A stretch of 5,226 bases of DNA. Origin: Coliplasma sp045538555. Its GTDB lineage: Bacteria; Bacillota; Clostridia; Oscillospirales; CAG-382. Made by a program: the position numbers and the translations under genes. Each line of letters opens with the position of its first letter. Position 1 is the first letter of the stretch. Shown one piece after another: positions 1 to 5,226 of the stretch. The stretch spans positions 1 through 5,226 of the forward strand of contig JAZSRP010000003.1 of assembly GCA_045538555.1 (NCBI GenBank), read 5' to 3'. The notes beneath the pieces were generated by a model. The model was given only the letters and a program-made list of their open reading frames with translations. It was not told the origin of the DNA and ran no database searches.

Positions 1-8
1 GATGCAGA

Positions 9-65
9 TTGGACGATCAGCCCCCGACGCTGTACAACGGTACTGCAAGGGGGCGGATCGTTCAA
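9..65. other. Long imperfect hairpin, function unknown
   Basis: The arms at 9-25 and 49-65 are complementary over 17 positions. The exceptions are one A/G mismatch (19/55) and one pair that would be a G-U wobble in plus-strand RNA (12/62). The core pairs GCCCCC (20-25) with GGGGGC (49-54). Inside the loop a second helix forms from GTAC (32-35) and GTAC (40-43) around an AACG tetraloop, flanked by a GC/GC pair. The element sits 18 bases before the terminator at 84-111. It could be the 3' end of a plus-strand structured RNA or gene entering from outside the window, or a palindromic intergenic element. The window edge prevents a decision. Confidence 0.45.
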
Positions 66-83
66 AACACAAAAAAATATAAT

Positions 84-111
84 AAAAAGAGCCGAAAATC
101 GGCTCTTTTTT
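84..111. terminator. Bidirectional intrinsic terminator
   Basis: AGAGCCGA (88-95) pairs perfectly with TCGGCTCT (99-106) around an AAA loop. An A-tract lies on the left and a T-tract (106-111) on the right, so both strands give a GC-rich stem followed by U residues. On the minus strand it ends the rpmH-jag operon, about 120 bases after the jag stop. On the plus strand it would end whatever enters from the left. The spacer 112-229 holds no convincing gene and is read as the operon 3' untranslated region. Confidence 0.9.
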
Positions 112-229
112 ACCTATAAACTTACTTGCGAGAATCATCGACAGATATCAATTTATCCCACGGCTGTAAAAGCACTAATCACCCAAAAACATCTTCTTTT
201 TTTGTGTGGTCTGCGCTCTTTTCACGTCT

Positions 230-856
230 TCACTTCTTCTCGGGGGACATGATGATCTTACGATCAGCACCTTCGCCAACGGATCTTGTGGTGACGCCGC
301 CGATGTTTTGGCACTCGGCATGAATGATACGGCGCTCATATGCGTTCATGGGCTCAAGTGCAAAGCTGCGCTTGTATTTCAGCACCTTTTCGGACATTCT
401 TCTTGCAACTCCTCTCAGAGTCTCGGCACGCTTTTCGCGGTAGCCCTGAACGTCCACGTTGACGCGATAGAACCCGCTCCTTCCCATATTTGCGGCAAGG
501 GTGGTAAGATACTGGATAGAATCCAAAACGTCGCCTCTGCGGCCGATAAGAATGCCCAAAGAGCCGCCGTTGATGGCAATTGATATGCCCTCATCGTCCT
601 TTGACACCACCTCAACTGCAGCATCAAGTGACATATCGGCAACAAGCTGCTCAACAAAGGAGACTGCACGGAGTGCGGGGGTGTCTTTCAAAACGGCTTT
701 TATACGGGCATCGCTTGCGCCAAATCCGAGGATACCCTTTTTGGGCTCCTCAAGCACCTCAACATCAACCTCATCGGGATTTACTCCCAGCTCTTGGCAT
801 GCCAGAGATACGGCAAGCTCAACGGTTTTTGCCGAGGCAATTGTTTCTTTTATCAT
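230..856 (-). CDS. jag: Jag/KhpB, KH-R3H RNA-binding protein
   Basis: A 208-residue cytoplasmic RNA-binding protein of the Jag (SpoIIIJ-associated, KhpB, EloR) family. Three domains are visible in order. The Jag-N domain, about residues 1-55, has the typical EVLEEPKKGILGFGA stretch. The KH domain, about 70-140, has the RNA-binding GxxG loop as GRRG at 105-108, followed by DVLDSIQYL. The R3H domain, about 145-206, has R175-x3-H179 in ERRIIH. The length matches the family. In other Firmicutes Jag/KhpB partners with KhpA and affects cell elongation and division, which is family knowledge and not shown here. The ATG lies 17 bases after the yidC stop and is preceded by AAAGAAAGGT, a modest ribosome site. 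It is the last gene of the operon, and both yidC adjacency and the terminator beyond it fit that role. Confidence 0.95.
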   Translation of the reverse strand: MIKETIASAKTVELAVSLACQELGVNPDEVDVEVLEEPKKGILGFGASDARIKAVLKDTPALRAVSFVEQLVADMSLDAAVEVVSKDDEGISIAINGGSLGILIGRRGDVLDSIQYLTTLAANMGRSGFYRVNVDVQGYREKRAETLRGVARRMSEKVLKYKRSFALEPMNAYERRIIHAECQNIGGVTTRSVGEGADRKIIMSPEKK

Positions 857-873
857 GGTTTTTGACCTTTCTT

Positions 874-2175
874 TCAGTTGGACGCACCGGGATCATCGTC
901 TGCAGGCGGAACATCATCATCGTCTGCGGTGAGCATCTCTATCTTGCGGGGCTTGCGGTACACGCCCTCGCCGGAATCCGATCCCGTGCTGCTCTTTTTC
1001 ACCTCAAGGTCTGCATAGGAATCGTCATCCTCGTCAACCTCAATGGTGATGATCTTTTTCTTTTTCTTTTGATTGACCTTCAGTTCTTTTCTTGCCTCTG
1101 CGATCTGTTCCTCAGTAACTGCGGGAACAGGCATCAGCTTTGCAAATAAAATTGTCTCGCCCATGCTGATAATAGTGCGCCAAATCCAGTACACACCGAT
1201 CGCCGCAGACATGCTGTATGCAAAAAGTGCAGAGATCAGAGGCATGCCCACCTCCATAAACAGTCCTCCGCCAACAGGGTTTCCGTTGGCGTCTGTGGGA
1301 GTGGCCGCACCGGAGAATTTGCGGGTGACCTTGGTGGAAAAATAAGATGTCAAAAATACCAAAAGAGGAATCAACAGCAACCATGCGTTTGCGCCAAAAT
1401 CCGGCTCATTCACAAGGTTGTATCCAAAAATTGAGAAATTGGGCAGCTCTTCCCCAAATTTTTCCAGGTCCAGGGCTTCATATTTTGCCATAAAATCTGC
1501 AGAAAGATGTCCCTCATCGATCAGCTTTTCAACCTCGCCTCTGCCGTCAACAATGAGCTTGGAGAGGTTCATGTCCGCATACACGCCCTGTTTGTCAAAA
1601 ACGTAGACATTGAGTCCTTTTTCAGACTTGTCATCGGTCTTTTTTGCGCCAAACTCGGTCAGTGTGGTCTCAATTGCGGTAACAGCGGAGTTGTAATCCG
1701 ACTCGGACTCATAGCTGTCCTTGATGAGAGAATTTTTCATTTCCTCATAATAAACGACGGCTGTTTTTGAGTTGTCGATAATAAAATCGGTATTTTTGTC
1801 CAACAGATTGCTGGAATACTGAATGGGGTTTCTGACAATGGCAAAAAGAATGAGAATGATGGGCAGAGTAATGAGCAACGGCAGGCAGCCGGAGAGCTGG
1901 TTGTAGCCGTTTTTTTGATACATGTCCTGTATCTCAAGGTTCATTTTTTGTTGGGTAACTCTGTCTGTTCTGCCCTTGTATTTTTCACGGATGGCAATTT
2001 CTTTTGGCTTGACCTTTGCCATGGCAATCTGTGATTTTTGGCGCTTGTAGGTAAAATAAACCAAGATCACCTGCATAAACAGCGCAAAGAAGAACAGCGC
2101 AAAGAAATAAGAATTGCCGCATATCAATAGGCAAAACTTCATGAGATACGAAAATGGAATGTAAATAAAACTCAT
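874..2175 (-). CDS. yidC: YidC/SpoIIIJ/Oxa1-family membrane protein insertase
   Basis: A 433-residue inner-membrane insertase that helps membrane proteins fold and insert, with or without SecYEG. An N-terminal hydrophobic segment (2-19) is followed by the first core helix (about 22-43). Next comes the cytoplasmic coiled hairpin (44-92), with the family pattern AMAKVKPKEIAIREKY and QQKMNLEIQDMYQKNG. The second core helix (97-114) begins with the signature GCLPLL. Two later hydrophobic regions lie at 263-280 and 305-345. Two features are unusual. A roughly 140-residue mostly hydrophilic insertion (115-258) follows the second core helix, and the C-terminal tail runs from KKKKK (370-374) into very acidic DEDDD and DDDD clusters. 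The position of the groove arginine (R73 in Bacillus SpoIIIJ, by hand alignment) is Q35. There is no lipobox. The ATG overlaps the yidD stop as ATGA, and AGGAGA precedes it at good spacing. Confidence 0.95.
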   Translation of the reverse strand: MSFIYIPFSYLMKFCLLICGNSYFFALFFFALFMQVILVYFTYKRQKSQIAMAKVKPKEIAIREKYKGRTDRVTQQKMNLEIQDMYQKNGYNQLSGCLPLLITLPIILILFAIVRNPIQYSSNLLDKNTDFIIDNSKTAVVYYEEMKNSLIKDSYESESDYNSAVTAIETTLTEFGAKKTDDKSEKGLNVYVFDKQGVYADMNLSKLIVDGRGEVEKLIDEGHLSADFMAKYEALDLEKFGEELPNFSIFGYNLVNEPDFGANAWLLLIPLLVFLTSYFSTKVTRKFSGAATPTDANGNPVGGGLFMEVGMPLISALFAYSMSAAIGVYWIWRTIISMGETILFAKLMPVPAVTEEQIAEARKELKVNQKKKKKIITIEVDEDDDSYADLEVKKSSTGSDSGEGVYRKPRKIEMLTADDDDVPPADDDPGASN

Positions 2176-2450
2176 TTTTTTGTCTCCTGTCGGTTGGGGT
2201 GCTGTTTTTTTTGTTTTTTCTCCGGAACGGGGTCATATCCGCCCTTGCACAGAGGGTTGCACCTCAAAATCCTCCAAAACGCAAGACAAAGCCCCACCAC
2301 TACTCCGCGTTTTTGGATCGCCTCCACGGCATACGCCGAGCAGGTGGGAGAAAAACGGCAGCAAGGGGACTTGTGCGGAGAAATATGTTTTTGATAGAAC
2401 CGTATCGGCGCAATAAACAGCCGTGTAAAAAAACTACTGATCCGTTTCAT
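2172..2450 (-). CDS. yidD: YidD, membrane protein insertion efficiency factor
   Basis: A 92-residue protein of the YidD (DUF37, haemolytic-like) family. The diagnostic cysteine-rich signature is clear. CCRFSPTCSAYAVEAI (about 30-45) is followed by G-rich spacing, then LRCNP (62-66) and GGYDPVP (70-76). An amphipathic N-terminal stretch, ISSFFTRLFIAPIRFYQ, fits peripheral attachment to the inner membrane. The tail is basic and low complexity (KKQKKQH), which is common in the family. YidD is thought to assist YidC-dependent insertion, and its place between rnpA and yidC is the usual one. The ATG lies within the last codons of rnpA (17-base overlap) and the stop overlaps the yidC start, so translation is probably coupled in both directions. 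AAAAGGCGG upstream can serve as ribosome site. Confidence 0.96.
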   Translation of the reverse strand: MKRISSFFTRLFIAPIRFYQKHISPHKSPCCRFSPTCSAYAVEAIQKRGVVVGLCLAFWRILRCNPLCKGGYDPVPEKKQKKQHPNRQETKK

Positions 2451-2793
2451 CCAAAAGGGCCGCCTTTTCCAAAAAATCGGACAGCTCTGACGTCACTGCG
2501 GAAATGTGTGCGTCAACTGCCTGCTGTCTGGCGACGATGACGATAATATAACCTGCCTTTATGAAAGGATGAAAGATGCGGTAGGACTCACGGATGATGC
2601 GCTTTGTCCTGTTTCTTTTTACTGCGTTGCCGCGGTTTTTTGATACGGTAATGCCGAGTAATGTGCGGGATCTGTCAAGATTACGCAACACGTACATTGC
2701 AATGTACCTGCCGGAAAAACACCTGCCCTTGCGGTATGCCTTGGCAAACAGGTGATTTTCCGTCAGTGTTTGTATACGGTGTTTTTCGTTCAT
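2434..2793 (-). CDS. rnpA: RNase P protein component
   Basis: A 119-residue basic protein that binds RNase P RNA and helps mature the 5' ends of tRNAs. The family core is intact. It starts with NEKHRIQTLTENHLFAKAYRKG (1-23, with F16 and the YRKG turn). The beta strands include LLGITVSK (45-52), and the RNR motif lies in GNAVKRNRTKRIIRE (55-69). The length is normal. The chosen ATG gives the conserved start and lies 28 bases after the rpmH stop, with AAAAAGGGG upstream. The same frame stays open a further 69 codons to a GTG at 3000, passing through rpmH out of frame. That extension has no family resemblance and a poorly placed ribosome site, so I reject it as the start. It is co-transcribed with rpmH. 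Confidence 0.96.
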   Translation of the reverse strand: MNEKHRIQTLTENHLFAKAYRKGRCFSGRYIAMYVLRNLDRSRTLLGITVSKNRGNAVKRNRTKRIIRESYRIFHPFIKAGYIIVIVARQQAVDAHISAVTSELSDFLEKAALLDETDQ

Positions 2794-2821
2794 CACAAAA
2801 GACCCCTTTTTGAGCAAAAAA

Positions 2822-2956
2822 TCAGTATGTGAGTCTTGCTCTGCCTTTTGCACGTCTTCTCTTGAGAACTTTTCTGCCGTTGGCGGTAGCCATTCTCTTT
2901 CTGAAACCGTGCTCTGCTTTTCTGTGTCTCTTTTTGGGCTGATATGTTCTGAGCAT
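2822..2956 (-). CDS. rpmH: 50S ribosomal protein L34 (bL34)
   Basis: A 44-residue, extremely basic ribosomal protein, too short for usual ORF cut-offs and embedded in longer open frames. Translating 2956 to 2822 gives MLRTYQPKKRHRKAEHGFRK, then RMATANGRKVLKRRRAKGRA, then RLTY and TGA. This matches the bL34 family along its whole length: RTYQPKKR start, HGFRKRM centre, NGRKVL and RRRAKGR end. The strong ribosome site GGGAGGTG lies six bases before the ATG. It is the first gene of the operon, with rnpA starting 28 bases later, the near-universal rpmH-rnpA order. It is part of the large subunit, binding 23S rRNA. Residue 2 is Leu where Lys is common. Confidence 0.97.
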   Translation of the reverse strand: MLRTYQPKKRHRKAEHGFRKRMATANGRKVLKRRRAKGRARLTY

Positions 2957-2963
2957 TTTTTAC

Positions 2964-2978
2964 ACCTCCCGTTGGGGT
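2964..2978 (-). promoter_or_regulatory. Small hairpin covering the rpmH ribosome site
   Basis: On the minus strand ACCCC (2978-2974) can pair with GGGAGGT (2970-2964), leaving one bulged A and an AACG loop. The 3' arm is the rpmH Shine-Dalgarno sequence, so folding would hide it. The stem is only five pairs, and whether it forms or regulates L34 synthesis is inference. Confidence 0.3.
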
Positions 2979-3014
2979 CGTCATTTTTTTCTTTTGTCAC
3001 ACCTTGTTTCCGCT

Positions 3015-3040
3015 CAAAAAGGAAAAAATCATCCTTTTTG
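3015..3040 (-). promoter_or_regulatory. Inverted repeat in the rpmH leader
   Basis: CAAAAAGGA (3040-3032) and TCCTTTTTG (3023-3015) are perfect 9-base inverted arms around an 8-base T-rich loop. The element lies within the predicted 5' leader, some 60 bases before rpmH. It ends in a short T run, so it could act as a weak attenuator, or stop read-through from the upstream glycosyltransferase-like gene. The stem is mostly A-T, so strong termination is unlikely. Confidence 0.4.
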
Positions 3041-3058
3041 CAAAGTGGAGCAACGTAT

Positions 3059-3087
3059 ATTATTACTTATTTTTCCCCGTTTGTCAA
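3059..3087 (-). promoter_or_regulatory. Sigma-A promoter of the rpmH operon
   Basis: On the minus strand a perfect -35 box TTGACA (3087-3082) is followed after 17 bases by AATAAT (3064-3059), five of six matches to the -10 consensus. Transcription should start near 3052, giving a leader of about 95 bases before rpmH. The -35 box begins 15 bases after the stop codon of the upstream gene, and no strong terminator lies between, so read-through may add to this promoter. Confidence 0.85.
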
Positions 3088-3102
3088 GTGTTTTTCGTGT
3101 TT

Positions 3103-4725
3103 TTAACCCGCAAACGCCAACAAAAGGGATGAGCTTGCACCAAAGCATACTGTCAGGGCAATGAGGGCATAAGAAAAGACTTTTCCCGCCATATTGTTGT
3201 TTTTTGTGATATTTTTGTGGAGCAGCCCAATATACAGTGCACCTACCACCACTGTCAGAGCGATATATCTGAAATCCATGGAGCAATAATGCGGAAATTT
3301 AAATGCAAAGCTTGTGTAAGAAAACATCATCGTTCCGTAAAAAATCAGCATAAAAATTCCAAAAATATACCCAAATCCGTTTTCTTTTTCAAAATCAATT
3401 CCCTTGATTTTTGAAAAAATCATTTTTCCGCAAAACCACACAGTCGCTGCCAGCGACAGCATTGCCAAAATTGCGGCAGTCCAAAACAGCAACCTTGCCA
3501 CCGGCTCCAGATACTTGTCTCCCGCACCGAAATAATACTCACCAAACACAGAGGACTTGAGTATGTTTACCGGCAGGTTGTGGTCAAAGTACAAAAATCC
3601 GTATTTTCCCGTCAGATACTCCGTTGCACGGGCAGGGTAGATTCCCTGTTCAAAAATGGAGGATATATCAAAAATTCTTTCACCCACCGTGCGGAACCCC
3701 ACGTATTGGTCCGCCTTTTCAGACAGTCCGGGTACGTATGTCAGCGGAACCTTGAACAACAAAAAGTTTCGAACCTGATGCCACAGCGCAATTGGAACGC
3801 AGATTATTCCAAAAACCCCAAACTGTGCAAAAAGTCCCTTGAGCTCCACCTTTTTGTCGCACATCTTGGCAAAAAACAAAACTGCCACTGCCACTGCCAC
3901 CAGTCCGCCGGACAGCTTTGCCATCATCGCCAGTCCGATAGAAAATGCAAGAGGAACAATGTTTCCCATTTTTGGCTGCTTGTACCATTTTATTGCCAGA
4001 TTTACGGACAAAAGCATCAAAAACAGTGACAAAACGTCATTGTTGATGCTTCCGGACAGCATCACAAATGTGGGATGGAACGCCACCAGTGACACTGCAA
4101 TGCGAAGCGGCGTGCCTTTCAAACCAAACAGTGAAAAAGTCCTGTGTGATGCCACCATTATTGCACTTGAGCAAAACAGCGACAGGAGCTGAAGATTTTC
4201 CACCGCAGTCTGGTATGCAATACCCAAAACCGTCTGAACTCTCAGCCAGAGAGCGCATATCATATGCCACAGGGGCGGATGATAGAACTGCCATATTTTT
4301 CTGGGATCAAAATCGGGGATGCCGTTTCCAAAGAAATAATATTCGATATAAGCGGCATGTCCGTTGTATGTTCCGGTAACGTATTCCTCGGGTCCGCCGA
4401 AATAATGAACGTCGTGCTGTCTTTCAATAAAATATTTTCCGGAGCTGTATCCGCCCTCGGTGACCAAAATATACGCCAGTCTGAGCAAAAAACCGATACC
4501 GATGATCAAAAAAACCATCTGCCTGTCCGACAGCCTTTTTCCTTTTGCGGCAAACAGCGTCACAAACAGCATCAGCGTCTCTGCTCCCAACAAAAACATC
4601 ACACCGTACGGCTTTGTCATCCCTTTCAACAACGAACCCATACTCCAAAAAAACATACAATTTATACAAAGCAGCAACAAAAACGCATATCTGTGCCTGA
4701 ATATCACTTTTTTTGCGTATTCCAC
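3103..4725 (-). CDS. Multi-pass membrane protein, GT-C/GT39-like glycosyltransferase
   Basis: About 540 residues with roughly 11-13 hydrophobic segments, resembling PMT/ArnT-type enzymes that use lipid-linked sugar donors. Numbering from the GTG start, the first helix (about 13-30) follows a basic N-terminus. A large outer loop holds RQHDVHYF (D105, a candidate catalytic acid of the GT-C first loop). Next is the family-typical FYHPPLWH (147-154), and SGSINNDVL (224-232) precedes further helices. A late loop has MDFRY near residue 485. The donor and acceptor are not readable. The frame extends to a TTG at 4770, but that codon lies between the -35 and -10 boxes, so it cannot be in the mRNA. GTG at 4725, with AAAAGGGG about eight bases before it, is the best start. 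Family assignment is good and function is inference. Confidence 0.75.
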   Translation of the reverse strand: MEYAKKVIFRHRYAFLLLLCINCMFFWSMGSLLKGMTKPYGVMFLLGAETLMLFVTLFAAKGKRLSDRQMVFLIIGIGFLLRLAYILVTEGGYSSGKYFIERQHDVHYFGGPEEYVTGTYNGHAAYIEYYFFGNGIPDFDPRKIWQFYHPPLWHMICALWLRVQTVLGIAYQTAVENLQLLSLFCSSAIMVASHRTFSLFGLKGTPLRIAVSLVAFHPTFVMLSGSINNDVLSLFLMLLSVNLAIKWYKQPKMGNIVPLAFSIGLAMMAKLSGGLVAVAVAVLFFAKMCDKKVELKGLFAQFGVFGIICVPIALWHQVRNFLLFKVPLTYVPGLSEKADQYVGFRTVGERIFDISSIFEQGIYPARATEYLTGKYGFLYFDHNLPVNILKSSVFGEYYFGAGDKYLEPVARLLFWTAAILAMLSLAATVWFCGKMIFSKIKGIDFEKENGFGYIFGIFMLIFYGTMMFSYTSFAFKFPHYCSMDFRYIALTVVVGALYIGLLHKNITKNNNMAGKVFSYALIALTVCFGASSSLLLAFAG

Positions 4726-4757
4726 GTCATTTTCCCCTTTTGCAACATTATAAAAAA

Positions 4758-4786
4758 AGTATATCAACAAAACCCTCTCTTGTCAA
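4758..4786 (-). promoter_or_regulatory. Sigma-A promoter of the glycosyltransferase-like gene
   Basis: On the minus strand TTGACA (4786-4781) and TATACT (4763-4758) are separated by 17 bases. That is a perfect -35 and a five-of-six -10. Initiation is expected near 4751, which leaves a short leader of about 25 bases before the GTG at 4725 and rules out the TTG start at 4770. The promoter stands just outside the repeat array. Confidence 0.85.
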
Positions 4787-4793
4787 CTCTCCC

Positions 4794-4829
4794 GCTTTTG
4801 AAAAAGCTCGTCACTTTTGAAAAAGTGAC
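4794..4829. repeat. Paired palindromes at the edge of the repeat array
   Basis: Two perfect hairpins follow each other. GCTTTT-GA-AAAAGC lies at 4794-4807 and GTCACTTTT-GA-AAAAGTGAC at 4810-4829. Both share the core CTTTTGAAAAAG (4795-4806 and 4814-4825), so the first may be a degenerate copy of the second. They lie directly upstream of the glycosyltransferase-like gene promoter and could terminate or insulate transcription arriving on the minus strand. That role is inference. Confidence 0.6.
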
Positions 4830-4953
4830 ACAAAACTTTTTATTGCCCTGTCGGGGCAGGTCGATGGGTGAAGCTGTGAATGAAAACGGCTTCCCATCCG
4901 CGACAAGGGGTATTCAAAATTTTGGGATCTATTTATAATTACTTTAAATAGCT
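4809..4953. repeat. 145-bp tandem repeat, unit 1
   Basis: First of two full units. By hand alignment it differs from unit 2 at about 18 of 145 positions with no gaps. It contains the palindrome GTCACTTTT-GA-AAAAGTGAC (4810-4829) and a small stem TGCCC-TGTCG-GGGCA (4844-4858). A third stem, GATGGGTGAAGC with GCTTCCCATC, has one bulged base. An A/T-rich tail ends in ACTTTAAATA. No gene is convincing on either strand here. Confidence 0.9.
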
Positions 4954-5098
4954 TGTCACTTTTGAAAAAGTGACACAAAACTTTTTCTTTGCCTGTCGGC
5001 GCAAGTCGATGGGTGAAGTCGTAAACGGGAACAGCTTCCCATCCACGGCAAGGGGTATTCAAAATTTTGAAATCTATTTATAATTACTTTAAATAGAT
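4954..5098. repeat. 145-bp tandem repeat, unit 2
   Basis: The second full unit is directly adjacent to unit 1. The first palindrome is extended to 22 bases, TGTCACTTTT-GA-AAAAGTGACA (4954-4975). The tail contains a perfect 14-base palindrome TTCAAAATTTTGAA (5058-5071), which is spoiled by GG in unit 1. The middle stem differs in sequence (TTGC with GCAA as outer arms), while the flanking CGATGGGTGAAG is unchanged. Confidence 0.9.
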
Positions 5099-5190
5099 TG
5101 TCACTTTTGAAAAAGTGACACAAAACTTTTTGTTGCCCTTCGGGGCCGGTCGATGGGTAAAGCTGTGAATGAAGACGGCTTCCCATCCAC
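5099..5190. repeat. 145-bp tandem repeat, partial unit 3
   Basis: It begins exactly 145 bases after unit 2 with the same 22-base palindrome (5099-5120) and follows the repeat until CCCATCCAC, then diverges. The small stem here is GCCC-TTCG-GGGC (5135-5146), a UUCG tetraloop closed by C-G if transcribed, with one base fewer than the other units. The A/T-rich tail is absent. Confidence 0.88.
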
Positions 5191-5196
5191 TCCATT

Positions 5197-5223
5197 ACCT
5201 ATCGACTTGCGCTGAAAGACAAA
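5197..5223. repeat. Inverted partial copy of the repeat
   Basis: This segment matches the reverse complement of 4988-5014 in unit 2 at 23 of 27 positions, including an uninterrupted ATCGACTTGCGC. TTACCTATCGAC (5195-5206) could also pair with GTCGATGGGTAA (5149-5160) in unit 3, with one G-U pair in RNA, closing a larger hairpin around the GAAGC/GCTTC stem. The window ends too soon to tell whether a full inverted unit follows. Confidence 0.6.
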
Positions 5224-5226
5224 TAA

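Noticed and set aside
2..82. Plus-strand frame beginning ATGCAGATT and ending TAA just before the terminator
   Set aside because: It may be the tail of a gene entering from the left, but 26 residues without a recognisable motif and a strong hairpin across it do not support a CDS call.
151..162. DnaA-box-like TTATCCCAC
   Set aside because: It is an isolated imperfect match with no cluster nearby, so it is not evidence for an origin.
206..583. Plus-strand open frame of 125 residues
   Set aside because: It is antisense to jag, has no family resemblance, and is explained by codon composition of the real gene.
2997..3032. Possible 11-codon leader peptide MIFSFLSGNKV upstream of rpmH
   Set aside because: The only purine-rich stretch abuts the ATG, leaving no proper ribosome-site spacing, and its start lies within the inverted repeat.
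4264..4938. Plus-strand open frame of 224 residues
   Set aside because: It runs antisense to the membrane protein and on into the repeats. It has low-complexity HTPKKHTIYTKQQQKR-like composition and no ribosome site or motif.
4811..5195. Two overlapping minus-strand frames (79 and 83 residues) with similar peptides ending in SFVSLFQK
   Set aside because: They are translations of the tandem repeat. The 145-bp period shifts frame between units, so no continuous protein repeat is kept.
4794..5226. CRISPR array
   Set aside because: Units are 145 bp, contiguous and without unique spacers, so this is a tandem repeat and not CRISPR.

Overview
The window looks like chromosome from a Clostridia-type Firmicute (low to moderate GC). 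The reasons are purine-rich AGGAGG-like ribosome sites, consensus sigma-A promoters, Firmicute-style YidC and Jag proteins, and the order rpmH-rnpA-yidD-yidC-jag. The placement is inference from gene content only. I cannot name a genus. All convincing genes are on the minus strand.

Layout from low to high coordinates. (1) 1-83: the edge of something unidentified, dominated by a long imperfect hairpin at 9-65. (2) 84-111: a bidirectional intrinsic terminator that ends the minus-strand operon. (3) 230-2956: a tight five-gene operon, read right to left as rpmH (L34), rnpA (RNase P protein), yidD, yidC (membrane insertase) and jag/khpB (KH-R3H RNA-binding protein). rpmH is only 44 codons and lies inside longer spurious frames, so it is easily missed. 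(4) 2957-3102: the operon promoter and a structured leader. (5) 3103-4725: a multi-pass membrane protein resembling GT-C/GT39 glycosyltransferases, with its own promoter at 4758-4786. (6) About 4794-5226: no gene, but nearly three copies of a 145-bp tandem repeat built from several palindromes, plus a short inverted copy at the right edge.

The operon makes a ribosomal protein, the protein subunit of the tRNA 5' processing enzyme, and the machinery that inserts proteins into the membrane. rnpA/yidD and yidD/yidC overlap, which suggests coupled translation. In many bacteria dnaA precedes rpmH. Here a putative glycosyltransferase and a repeat array lie in that position, so the usual link to the replication origin is not visible.

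The points most worth a second look are the palindrome-rich repeat array, a YidC in which the usual groove arginine aligns to glutamine, structure in the rpmH leader, and the hairpin at the left edge. I did not find a clearly new defence or enzyme system.
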